From contig JAUCBJ010009123.1 of the NCBI GenBank assembly GCA_032718475.1, positions 1 to 64,000 of the forward strand: a stretch of DNA of 64,000 nt, given 5' to 3'. A program made the position numbers and the translations under genes. Each line of letters starts with the position of its first letter. Positions within the stretch are counted from its first letter, which is position 1. Of the stretch, positions 33,362-43,934 are shown piece by piece. The DNA comes from Nemertoderma westbladi (taxonomy: Eukaryota > Xenacoelomorpha > Nemertodermatida > Nemertodermatidae). The notes below the pieces were generated by a model that made no database searches, had not been told where the DNA came from, and worked only from the letters and a program-made list of their open reading frames with translations.

Positions 33362-33505
33362 AATTTTTTAGAGGTGAATTTACGGATATACTGTTTTCAC
33401 CTGAAGCCTAATAAACCGTAAAACTACCGAGGCCGAAGGCCGAGGTTGTTATACAAGTTTTTTGCTAAAGGTGAATATATTATCCGTATTATTCGTGTAT
33501 GCGAA
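33362..33505. mobile_element. Diverged relative of the hairpin MITE
   Basis: Imperfect palindrome whose centre ACCGAGGCCGAAGGCCGAGGT is almost the same as that of hairpin copy A, but whose arms (AGGTGAATTTACGGATA / AGGTGAATATATTATCCG) differ. It lies between two short similar sequences (TTCGAAAATAACAATAAAC and TGCGAAAATTAACAATAAAC), as if inserted with a duplication. Confidence 0.6.
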
Positions 33506-33534
33506 AATTAACAATAAACATACAATATTGCAAT

Positions 33535-33743
33535 GTTCTAGAGTTAATATACGGAAATAATAACCTGAAGCGAATAAAACTGAATAATACTGATGCCGTT
33601 CCAGAAGCAAATTAACCTGTATAATTACCGTGGCCGCTGGCCGAGATAATTATGCTAGGTTAATTTGCTGAAGGATAAGGCAGAAGTGATTATTACAGTT
33701 TTATTCGCTGAAGGTTTATATTTCCGTATATTAACTCTAGAAC
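33535..33743. mobile_element. Hairpin MITE, copy B
   Basis: Same outer arms as copy A (GTTCTAGAGTTAATATACGG ... CCGTATATTAACTCTAGAAC). The centre is altered (CCGTGGCCGCTGGCCGAG) with a few extra bases. It is the left end of copy B of the duplicated segment. Confidence 0.8.
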
Positions 33744-33849
33744 ATTGCAATATTGTGTTTATTGTTAATTAGAGCATATTGAACGAACAACATGACAGCT
33801 TACTTTGTATTTTTAAGGATCGTTTCTCATACAATATACGTGTATTCAA

Positions 33850-34212
33850 TCTTGCGTAGCATTTAAATCTATTTCCTTGAATTAATATCGCTCCAGAGGT
33901 CGTGGGTTTGTTCCCCTGCAGGCGGGCCAGGATAGTTTTCGTTTTGGCACAAATGCATATTAAAGGGACTAACCAAACCAGGGCGCTCGCATATTTGCTT
34001 TATTAATTAAATTGTCGTTAAATGAGTACCAGTTATCTCATTGCCTGTAAGGAGTTTTAATAGTTCTGTGGGGTCTATACTGGAAATGAGTTGTGTGACC
34101 TTATTTTCTATTTTTCGTACTTGTTACAAGGAGGTCTCCTTGTTTTTTTTTTCATTTCCGCATTCATTGCCTCTAACATAAGGTAAGGACGACCGAGTCT
34201 GTGCAACTACTG
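33850..34212 (+). repeat. tRNA-derived SINE, copy B
   Basis: Follows hairpin copy B at the same distance as in copy A. The A-box region is degraded (TTGCGTAGCATTTAAA), as is the B box (GGGTTTGTTCCCC). The body motif AGTTTTCGTTTTGGCA is intact, and CTGTGGGGTCTATACTGG corresponds to copy A. Confidence 0.7.
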
Positions 34213-35060
34213 TATATTTTTAATTTTTAATTATCTTATTTAATAAATTGTTGCAGAAATAACGTTATTTTATTCAATACTAGACTCTTTTCACTGGTAA
34301 ATTAATAAAGATAAACCAAATTTACTATGGATATTCATAATAATAATACGATTTGTTGGTATTTTTAAAAACACTAGCTACTGTACCATTTTTATGAATA
34401 GATTAACTACCATTGAAAACACTAGCTACCACAAAAATTTAACATGTAACGAGTCGGAAATATGTACCAAAACATAAATCACTAGCCAAAACAGCTATAC
34501 AAAGGCAGAATTATGGTGACACGGGTTAGTTTAGTTACACAAGTACCCCCCCCCCCCCCCCCCCCCCGGTAAAATTTAATAAAATTAATAAGATGGCAAA
34601 CAACGAAAAGATCTTCACTGTGCCGTTTCTATCTAATTTAATGATGCTCGCATGGCTTTTGGTGAGGTCAGATTGTAATAAGAGTTATATCATTCTTACG
34701 AATACTGGAGTAGAATTTAAAGTGCCAATCTGTCAATCATATTGAGATGGTCATTTTGCTTAATGTGAAATATATAGCTACAGTACATTATTGAAAGAAA
34801 CCGTAGCAAGTTTGGTATATTGCTGAACCATGGGATAATACATAAAATTATATGAATACTGTATATACTGCAACATATATTTTCTAGAATCCCTTATCAG
34901 AGCAATTTCTAAGAAAAGAGTATAATTTTAGGAAAAAATAGTATTATACAACATTTATAGAACATTTTTTTTAAATTATACGATTATAAATTTACCTAGT
35001 TTCCGTAGCAATATGCGAAAATTAACAATAAACAGTAATAATTATTGTTTTATCTGTTTA
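34213..35060. repeat. Segmental duplication, copy B flanks
   Basis: Non-coding. 34570-34850 matches 19370-19611, and 34887-35035 matches 33213-33361. Copy B also has a stretch (about 34330-34567), including a 23-C run at 34545-34567, that copy A lacks. Confidence 0.65.
34850..34886. repeat. Single unexpanded unit equivalent to the 29-bp minisatellite
   Basis: ATATGAATACTGTATATACT followed by GCAACATATATTTTCT. It occupies exactly the position that the 7-kb minisatellite takes in copy A, between ACATAAAATT and AGAATCCCTTATCAG. It aligns to one unit with a 5-bp insertion and a few substitutions. Confidence 0.7.
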
Positions 35061-35065
35061 TGCTT

Positions 35066-36536
35066 GTGAGGTTTGATCAAGAAATCGACCTACCGTTGCA
35101 AAATATTATTTCACACATAATTAGAGGTTGAAGTCAAAATAGTTCATTTGGTTTTAAAAAATCGAATTTTATTTTTTTACTTTTTCTAGATCAGAATTTT
35201 TTGGTAATTCTGAAACTGTAAGCGAAATTTTCATATCTATTTTAGTTTTGGAGTTATTTGATTTTTTGTAGACCTCACTCATTTTGAAATTATTATAAAT
35301 AAGTAGCCTGTTCAGTGATTTCATTTCAATTGTTACTTTCCACGGCTGACGGATCATAGACTGTCGATCAGTCTGTTTGTATGTCTGTCTGTGTGTCAGT
35401 TTGTCTGTCAAAAATAGGGAAACATGATATCTAACAAAATGTTTTGGTTTGGGAATTTTCTTGGAAGGCGATTCCATTTCCAATGTCGATTTATGGGTTT
35501 GACGCGATCCTGACTGTCTGAATTAGTGTTAGTCAGTCTGTCTGTCTGTCTGTGTGTCGGTTTGTCTGTCAAAACTTATGGAAACATGATATCTAACAAA
35601 ATGTTTTGCTTTTGGGTGAAATGAAATCACCGACCAAGAAAACCCCATAATTGTTAGTTAATTTGAGATATTTCTCAATTTTGACAGACAAACAGATAGA
35701 CAGACCGACCGACAGACAGACAGACGAACAAACATTAACTAATCAATCAAACGTAAAAATAGATATCGGAAATGAAATCACCGACCAAGAAAACCCTATA
35801 AATAAATTTGTTTGTTGATTTGATTTAGTTCCCAATTTTGACAAACAAACAGACAGACAGACAGAACGTCTAGATTTCTTCAAACTGAAAAAGTGAAATT
35901 TGAACTGTAATTACCACCCAGTGACATTTTAAATGTTATCAGAAAAACTCTATAAGACATATTTTGAGTAGTTTGTGCGCTTCTTAAATTTTAACAGACA
36001 GACAGACATACCAAAAACTGACTGACATGCAGACAATCGTCTAGAATCAAACCGACATCGTATTTGAAATCATCGGCAAATAAAAACCGAATAGCAAAAA
36101 AATGTAGGTGGTGGTGCTTTATTTATTTATTTGTTACATTTTTGACAGACAAACAAACAAGTATTCAGAAAAACAGGCATAGTGACCTCCAATAGAAATA
36201 AAAATTAAAATATTGTCGCCAAAGGTCCATACACTGATGTGTATCAGAATTCTGACGTATATACCTAATTTTTTACAAGTCTGCTTTGAAATATCGTAAA
36301 AGTTTACATTTGAAAATTTGAAACTGTCATAACTTGAAAGGCGTTTTTCTCAAAACTTTGTTAATGTTTGGTCATAAGACTACTAATTTTCAAAACTCAG
36401 TATCTCGACAACACTTTATCGGATTTGAAATCTGTTTTCAGTGTTCGATTCAGCATAAAAATGTGTATTTGAATCAATAAAAAAAACACAAAATTATTCT
36501 TTGTAACCGTAGGTCGGTTTCTTGATCAAACCTCAC
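35066..36536. mobile_element. Non-autonomous TIR element, ~1.47 kb
   Basis: GTGAGGTTTGATCAAGAAAT at the left end and TTTCTTGATCAAACCTCAC at the right are inverted repeats that extend for about 37 bp (through CGACCTAC / GTAGGTCG). The interior has many TGTC/GACA microsatellite runs and repeated CACCGACCAAGAAAACCC motifs (near 35629 and 35780) but no long coding frame. A 104-codon minus-strand frame at 35169-35483 runs through the microsatellites and is not credible. Confidence 0.8.
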
Positions 36537-37227
36537 CAAAACACAATATTACTAGAAAGCCAGCAAGCTGACTAAAAGAAGACCGTCTATAAGACAACAA
36601 AACCGAAAAACTAAATGATATTCTAATCCCCAATCAAATATCAATCACAATCAATATGTAAACCTCTCCCACCCTCCATGCAGCCTTGGAGGAAGCAGAA
36701 TTAATGTTCTCAACAGAAAACCCACCCCAACCATTTGATTTACTGAGACACACTCTTCCCAGCTGGCTAGAATTAAATAATTATACAACGTTGCTATGAT
36801 ACAGAGAAAATCCTTCCCCATTCACTACCATAGGCAAAGTTGAGGCTGCGTGAGGGAAATATTACATATTTATACACTATTTAATCAATAAATAATCATA
36901 CATCTTCATATTAAACACTCGAATATAATAAAAACTTTGTGAGAATGGGACACGGCGATTCGACCTGAGCTATTTTTATACAACGTGAGCTTAATTTTAC
37001 CCGCTTAAATAATTATTAACCGAAATAAGATCCCAAATAATCGATACATTTCTTTGTATACAGTAGTTGGCCACGAAGTAGAGCTCTTCTTACCCTTCCA
37101 AGCCAATATCAATGTGCACAAACATACATACAGACAAACACCCACACACACATACATACGTTTTTTTGACAGCAAGAAGCCCTGAGGTCCTCTAATTATA
37201 ATTCTATATAATGTATTTTTTATTTAG
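36537..37227. other. Distal DCAF17 intron sequence
   Basis: AT-rich, with ACAYAC microsatellite near 37110-37160. No gene is seen. It ends with the T-rich tract and acceptor of DCAF17 exon 2. Confidence 0.6.
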
Positions 37228-37467
37228 TTTCTATGGGTTACAATGATTGAACCATCCGATGCAGCATCAGTCCTCTGCATGAATCTCTATGACGATATAT
37301 CCGGGGAACCAATCAGATCATTTCCTTTATTAACTTTAGATAAAGATAACTTCAGTGACGGAGCGGAGGATGTCGGTGTAGATATGGATTTGGATGTTAT
37401 CTTGGTGTTTCGGAAACACAGAGGAAGATGGGCAGTAGATATATTTCAATTATTCGAAAATGAGTGA
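37228..37467 (+). CDS. DCAF17: DCAF17-like, last coding exon (exon 2 of 2)
   Basis: Starts right after TTTTTTATTTAG in phase 0 and encodes 79 residues to a TGA. Joined to exon 1, the junction reads ..SEDELQ/FLWVTMIEPSD.., which parallels the YEDELDLLSVVAVTQID stretch of human DCAF17. It is followed by a GEPIRSFPL block (human GTLLKSIPL) and the FRKHRGRWAVDIFQLF end, which corresponds to the human C-terminal region. An internal ATG at 37243 could be misread as the start of a small separate gene. AATAAA at 37561-37566 is a suitable poly(A) signal. Confidence 0.85.
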   Translation, partial: FLWVTMIEPSDAASVLCMNLYDDISGEPIRSFPLLTLDKDNFSDGAEDVGVDMDLDVILVFRKHRGRWAVDIFQLFENE

Positions 37468-37560
37468 AATATACAGGCCGGTTTGGCCCTCGACCCGATG
37501 TTACCGTCACAATGAAATACCGCGAACTGCGGACCCGGTCGAACACTTGTCGCCCGATTA

Positions 37561-37566
37561 AATAAA
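37561..37566 (+). terminator. Candidate poly(A) signal of DCAF17
   Basis: AATAAA, 94 bp after the DCAF17 stop codon and before the 52-bp minisatellite. Confidence 0.55.
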
Positions 37567-37968
37567 TTCCTGATCCTGACGTGAGTCAAGCGGAATCGAC
37601 GTAAAATCAAATCCAGATGAAAACATAGAGTATGTGCGACACAAATATAAGTAATAAGTTTCACAAGATCACAGGATTCCCTTATTATTTATTGTGTTCT
37701 GTTTATGGCGAAATGGTGAGCACTTCGCACTTCCTTAGTCGAGTTTTTCACTAACTTATGATTTTTAACGTTGTAGTAAACTTTAACTTCAAGACTTCAT
37801 TTTAACTATTAATGCTTAATATGGTTTAATTAATATATTGCCTCCATTTATTTTTTAATTTGAAAATTTAATTATCTCTAACTAAATAATTATAATTATA
37901 CACCGGGAATATTTACCGGGAATAGTGTTAATTTCCGAGCTCCAGCGAGTTTTTACGACTTGCATTCT

Positions 37969-40900
37969 CTTCCTTTGGATTACCGCTTGGACTCGGTGTA
38001 TCAGACAGCTGGTGCTTCCTATTCCTACACCGGTATATTACCGCTTGGACCCGGTGTATCACTTATCAGACACCTGATGCTTCCTACACCAGCAGATTAT
38101 CGCTTGGACTCGGTGTATCAGACAGGCTGGTGCTTCCTACACCGGTAGATTACCGCTTGGACGCAGTGTATCAGACAGCTGGTGCTTCCTACACCGGTAG
38201 ATTACCGCTTGGACTTGGTGTAATAGACAGCTGGTGCTTCCTACACCAGCAGATTATCGCTTGGACTCGGTGTATCAGACAGGCTGGTGCTTCCTACACC
38301 GGTAGATTACCGCTTGGACCCGGTGTACCAGACAGGCCGGTGCTTCCTACACTGGTAGATTACCACTTGGACCCGGTGTATCAGACATCTAGCTGGTGCT
38401 TCCTACACCGGTAGATTACCGCTTGGACCCAGTGTATCAGACACCTGGTGCTTCCTATACCGGTAGATTACCGCTTGGACTCGGTGTATCAGACACCTGG
38501 TGCTTCCTACACCAGTAGATTGCCACTTGGACCCAGTGTATTAGACAGCTGGTGTTTCCTACACCGGTAGATTACCGCTTGGACCCAGTGTATCAGACAG
38601 CTGGTGCTTCCTACACCAGTAGATTACCGCTTGGACCCAGTGTATCAGACAGCTGGTGCTTCCTACACCAGTAGATTGCCGCTTGGACCCGGTGTATCAG
38701 ACAGCTGGTGCTTCCTACACCAGTAGATTGCCGCTTGGACCCGGTGTATTAGACAGCTGGTGTTTCCTACACCGGTAGATTACCGCTTGGACCCAGTGTA
38801 TCAGACAGCTGGTGCTTCCTACACCAGTAGATTGCCGCTTGGACCCGGTGTAATAGACAGCTGGTGCTTCCTACACCAGTAGATTGCCGCTTGAACCCAG
38901 TGTATCAGCAGATGGTGCTTCCTATTCCTACACCGGTCGATTACCGCTTGAACCCGGTGTATCAGGCAGCTGGTGCTTCCTACACCGGTAGATTACCGCT
39001 TGGACCCGGTGTACCAGACAGCTGGTGCTTCCTTCACCAGTAGATTACCGCTTGAACCCGGTGTATCAGACAGCTGGTGCTTCCTACACTGGTAGATTAC
39101 CGCTTGGACCCGGTGTATCAGACAGCTGGTGCTTCCTACACCAGTAGATTACCGCTTGGACCCGGTGTATCAGACAGCTGGTGCTTCCTACACTGGTAGA
39201 TTACCGCTTGGACCCGGTGTACCAGACAGCTGGTGCTTCCTTCACCAGTAGATTACCGCTTGAACCCGGTGTATCAGACAGCTGGTGCTTCCTACACTGG
39301 TAGATTACCGCTTGGACCCGGTGTATCAGACAGCTGGTGCTTCCTACCGGTAGATTACCACTTGAACCCGATGTATCAGACAGCTGGTGCTTCCTACACC
39401 AGTAGATTACCGCTTGAACCCGGTGTATCAGCAGATGGTGCTTCCTATTCCTACACCGGTCGATTACCGCTTGAACCCGGTGTATCAGGCAGCTGGTGCT
39501 TCCTACACCGGTAGATTACCACTTGGACCCGGTGTATCAGACAGCTAGCTGGTGCTTCCTACACCGGTAGATTACCGCTTGGACCCAGTGTATCAGACAG
39601 CTGGTGCTTCCTACACCGGTAGATTACCGCTTGGACCCAGTGTATCAAACAGCTGGTGCTTCCTACACCGGTAGATTACCGCTTGGACTTGGTGTATCAG
39701 ACAGCTGGTGCTTCCTACACCGGCGGTAGATTACCACTTGGACCCGGTGTATCAGACAGCTGGTGCTTCCTACACCGGTAGATTACCGCTTGGACCCAGT
39801 GTATCAGACAGCTGGTGCTTCCTACACCGGTAGATTACCACTTGGACCCGGTGTATCAGACAGCTAGCTGGTGCTTCCTACACCGGTAGATTACCGCTTG
39901 GACCCAGTGTATCAGCACAGCTGGTGCTTCCTACACCGGTAGATTACCACTTGGACCCGGTGTATCAGACAGCTAGCTGGTGCTTCCTACACCGGTAGAT
40001 TACCGCTTGGACCCAGTGTATTAGACAGCTGGTGTTTCCTACACCAGTAGATTGCCGCTTGGACCCGGTGTATCAGACAGCTGGTGCTTCCTACCGGTAG
40101 ATTACCACTTGCACCCGATGTATCAGACAGCTGGTGCTTCCTTCACCAGTAGATTACCGCTTGAACCCGGTGTATCAGACAGCTGGTGCTTCCTACACTG
40201 GTAGATTACCGCTTGGACCCGGTGTACCAGACAGCTGGTGCTTCCTTCACCAGTAGATTACCGCTTGAACCCGGTGTATCAGGCAGATGGTGCTTCCTAT
40301 TCCTACACCGGTCGATTACCGCTTGAACCCGGTGTATCAGGCAGCTGGTGCTTCCTACACCGGTAGATTACCGCTTGGACCCAGTGAAACAGACAGCTGG
40401 TGCTTCCTACACTGGTAGATTACCGCTTGGACCCGGTGTATCAGACAGCTAGCTGGTGCTTCCTACACCGGCAGATTACCGCTTGGACTTGGTGAATCAG
40501 ACAGCTGGTGCTTCCTATTCCTACACCGGTAGATTACCGCTTGGACCCAGTAAAACAGACAGCTGGTGCTTCCTACACCGGTAGATTACCACTTGGACCC
40601 GGTGTATCAGACAGCTAGCTGGTGCGTCCTACACCAGTAGATTACCACTTGGACCCGGTGTATCAGACAGCTAGCTGGTGCTTCCTACAACGGTAGATTA
40701 CCACTTGGACCCGGTGTATCAGACATCTGGTGCTTCCTACACCGGTAGATTACCGCTTGTACCCAGTGTATCAGACAGCTGGTGCTTCCTACACCGGTAG
40801 ATTACCGCTTGGACTTGGTGTAATAGACAGCTGGTGCTTCCTACACCAGTAGATTGCCGCTTTGACCCGGTGTATCAGACAGCTGGTGCTTCCTACCGGT

Positions 40901-42403
40901 AGATTACCACTTGAACCCGATGTATCAGACAGCTGGTGCTTCCTACACCAGTAGATTACCGCTTGAACCCGGTGTATCAGGCAGATGGTGCTTCCTATTC
41001 CTACACCGGTCGATTACCGCTTGAACCCGGTGTATCAGGCAGCTGGTGCTTCCTACACCGGTAGATTACCGCTTGGACCCAGTGAAACAGACAGCTGGTG
41101 CTTCCTACACCAGTAGATTACCGCTTGGACCCGGTGTATCAGACAGCTAGCTGGTGCTTCCTACACCGGCAGATTACCGCTTGGACTTGGTGTATCAGAC
41201 AGCTGGTGCTTCCTATTCCTACACCGGTAGATTACCGCTTGGACCCAGTGAAACAGACAGCTGGTGCTTCCTACACCAGTAGATTACCGCTTGGACCCGG
41301 TGTATCAGACAGCTAGCTGGTGCTTCCTACACCGGTAGATTACCGCTTGGACCCGGTGTATCAGACATCTGGTGCTTCCTACACCGGTAGATTACCGCTT
41401 GGACCCGGTGTATCAGGCAGCTGGTGCTTCCTACACTGGTAGATTACCGGTTGGACCCAGTGAAACAGACAGCTGGTGCTTCCTACACTGGTAGATTACC
41501 GCTTGGACGTGGTGTATCAGACAGCTAGCTGGTGCTTCCTACACCGGTAGATTACCGCTTGGACCCGGTGTATCAGACAGCTAGCTGGTGCGTCCTACAC
41601 CGGTAGATTACCGCTTGGACCCGGTGTATCAGACAGCTGGTGCTTCCTACACTGGTAGATTACCGGTTGGACCCAGTGAAACAGACAGCTGGTGCTTCCT
41701 ACACTGGTAGATTACCGCTTGGACGTGGTGTATCAGACAGCTAGCTGGTGCTTCCTACACCCGTAGATTACCGCTTGGACCCGGTGTATCAGACAGCTAG
41801 CTGGTGCGTCCTACACCGGTAGATTACCACTTGGACCCGGTGTATCAGACAGCTAGCTGGTGCTTCCTACACCGGTAGATTACCACTTGGACCCGGTGTA
41901 TCAGACAGCTAGCTGGTGCTTCCTACACCGGTAGATTACCGCTTGTACCCAGTGTATCAGACAGCTGGTGCTTCCTATTCCTATACCGGTAGATAACCGC
42001 TTGGACTCGGTGTAATAGACAGCTGGTGCTTCCTACACCAGCAGATTGCCGCTTGGACCCGGTGTATCAGACAGCTGGTGCTTCCTACACTGGTAGATTA
42101 CCGCTTGGACCCGGTGTATCAGACAGCTGGTGCTTCCTACACCGGTAGATTACCGCTTGGACTTGGTGTATCAGAGCTGGTGCTTCCTACACCAGTAGAT
42201 TGCCGCTTGGACCCGGTGTACCAGACAGCTGGTGCTTCCTACACCGGTAGATTACCGCTTGGACTTGGTGTATCAGAGCTGGTGCTTCCTACACCGGTAT
42301 ATTACGGCTTGGACCCGGTGTATCAGACAGCTGGTGCTTCCTACACCGGTAGATTACCGCTTGGACCCGGTGTATCAGACAGCTGGTGCTTCCTACACCA
42401 GTT
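37969..42403. repeat. 52-bp minisatellite, about 85 copies
   Basis: The unit runs GGTGCTTCCTACACCGGTAG, then ATTACCGCTTGGACCCGGTG, then TATCAGACAGCT. Common variants are CCAGTAG for CCGGTAG, CCAGTG for CCGGTG, a +4 AGCTAGCT form (56 bp) and a CCTATTCCTACACC form (+6). Because 52 is not a multiple of 3, open frames through it cycle among all three frames and mean nothing. It lies between DCAF17 and DCXR. Confidence 0.97.
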
Positions 42404-43184
42404 CACACATACACTTTGCGGTGACTGCACTGCTTGAAACCGCTGCCAAAGAGATTTTGAAATTCTGCGACTAACCAACCACCACACTTTGAGGTTCGAC
42501 GACTAACCACCACACTTTGAGGCGTCTACCACCCTGTAATGCAATTATTCCATTCTATTCTACTACTATCCGTATATAAGATCATTGTTTTATTTATTTA
42601 CCATGTTCAACCATTGAACCATTCTCACAGTTACAGTTATATTGCCAGTTTTGCCAATCGGATAAAGCTTTGTTTAATGTTTACTCGTAGCTACAGTACA
42701 GATATTGGGAGCATCGGATGCATTCAAATTGCATCCCTCTTGACCCTCTCCAGGGGAAAATCGATGCAAATAACAGCTGATTACTCCCAAAAAGGAAACT
42801 GTAAACTGTTCTATTGACTTTAGTTTAATGTTTTGGTTTGAATAACGTGCCACACAGTCACTGTAACATGCACCTAGCCCCCCCCCCCCCCCCCCCCCCC
42901 TCTCCCTGTCTCCAGCTGTGTTGTCAGTCTCACAGCAGCAGACCTAGGCCTACTCTGTTGATATCGGCCAAGGCCTACTAAAAGACTCCATCAATCCTAA
43001 AATCATCCTAAAAGACTCTTTTAGTAGGCCTTGATATCGGCCTACTCCTACTCCTACAGTCTGCAGTCTGCGTTGGTCGGGATTTCAGGATTTATTTGTA
43101 GCTGAGTCTCTGTACTTACCGAACCCAAAATCATCATTTTTTTTAGAATACTCATATAGGCCCTATATAACTTATTACTGTATT
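42404..43184. other. 5' flank of DCXR-like gene
   Basis: No gene is supported. It has a small direct repeat (ACCACACTTTGAGG at about 42480 and 42509), a 23-C run at 42878-42900, and an inverted repeat at 42958-43047 whose arms contain GATATCGGCC and AAGGCCTACTAAAAG. Confidence 0.5.
42958..43047. repeat. Inverted repeat upstream of DCXR
   Basis: AAGGCCTACTAAAAGACTC near 42969 and CTCTTTTAGTAGGCCTTGAT near 43016 can pair, as can their flanking GATATC sequences, around a ~30-nt loop. It lies ~140 bp before the DCXR ATG. Confidence 0.65.
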
Positions 43185-43934
43185 ATGGACGAGTCACTGA
43201 AAGGGAAAAGGGCCCTGGTAACGGGAGCCGGTCGAGGTATAGGTCGGGGCACCGCCATAGCGCTGCACAGAAATGGAGCCAAGGTCACGGCTCTATCCAA
43301 AACCAAGGAACACCTCGCTACTTTGGCAGCGGAGTACCCAGGAATAGAAACAGTGTGCGTAGACCTGGGGGACTGGGATGAGTTGGAGAAGGCGTTATCG
43401 GGGCTGGGACCTATTGATCTATTAGTAAACAACGCCGCAGTTGGGGCTCTAGAGAACTTTGTCGACGTTACGAAGGCCAACATTGATCTCGGGTTCGCGG
43501 TAAACGTGAGAGCGCCTATGTTGATTGGCAGTGTCGTCGCCCGCGGAATGAAGGAACGCGGAACCGGCGGTTCCATCGTAAATATATCCAGTCAGGCGGC
43601 TAAGTTGGCCTTCCAAGGCCACGCCGTGTACTCGGCAACTAAAGCCGCCCTAGACGCGATCACCTGTAACATGGCGATGGAACTCGGCCCGTATAACATC
43701 CGTACCAACTCGGTAAACCCCACCGTGGTGCTAACCGATTTAGGGAAGCTCGCGTGGGGTGACCCGGCTAAAGGCGACCCCATGAAGGCCCGAATCCCGA
43801 TGGGCCGATTCGCTGAGATCCATGAGATTGTCGATGTGATTCTCTTCCTGCTCAGCGACAAGGCCAGCATGGTGACCGGTCAGCATCTAGCCGTGGACGG
43901 GGGATTCCTAGTCAGTGGGTTGGCCTTCAAGTAA
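43185..43934 (+). CDS. DCXR: Dicarbonyl/L-xylulose reductase (SDR), DCXR-like, intronless
   Basis: An NADPH-dependent short-chain dehydrogenase that reduces L-xylulose to xylitol and alpha-dicarbonyls such as diacetyl. The protein has 249 residues from a clear ATG (human 244). The Rossmann motif TGAGRGIG is at 13-20, VCVDLGDW at 57-64, NNAA at 82-85, Asn107, Ser136 in NISSQ, and Tyr149-x3-Lys153 (YSATK). These catalytic positions have the same numbers as in human DCXR. ELGPYNIRTNSVNPTVV and the C-terminal DGGFLVSGLAFK complete the fold. No missing residues are seen, so it is probably active as a tetramer. The vertebrate gene has several introns; here there are none. It is flanked by the 52-bp minisatellite upstream and a SINE downstream. 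Confidence 0.93.
   Translation: MDESLKGKRALVTGAGRGIGRGTAIALHRNGAKVTALSKTKEHLATLAAEYPGIETVCVDLGDWDELEKALSGLGPIDLLVNNAAVGALENFVDVTKANIDLGFAVNVRAPMLIGSVVARGMKERGTGGSIVNISSQAAKLAFQGHAVYSATKAALDAITCNMAMELGPYNIRTNSVNPTVVLTDLGKLAWGDPAKGDPMKARIPMGRFAEIHEIVDVILFLLSDKASMVTGQHLAVDGGFLVSGLAFK

Larger units (their letters stand above)
18169..37227 (+). other. 19-kb DCAF17 intron packed with repeats
   Basis: GT at 18169-18170 and AG at 37226-37227, with a T-rich tract (GTATTTTTTATTTAG) before the acceptor. It contains a locally duplicated segment, a 29-bp minisatellite, an intact LTR retrotransposon in the same orientation as the gene, hairpin MITEs, two SINE copies and a 1.47 kb TIR element. It is the only intron found among the five genes of the window. 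Confidence reflects the fit of both exons to DCAF17; no transcript evidence is available. Confidence 0.8.

Noticed and set aside
35169-35483. 104-codon minus-strand frame
   Set aside because: It runs through GACA/TGTC microsatellite within the TIR element and resembles no protein.
37243-37467. Independent 74-residue gene
   Set aside because: Upstream in-frame sequence and the acceptor at 37227 make it the last exon of DCAF17.
37960-42474. Several 60-120-codon frames in the 52-bp minisatellite
   Set aside because: The period is not a multiple of 3, so each frame is a mixture of three readings of the repeat and has no independent support.
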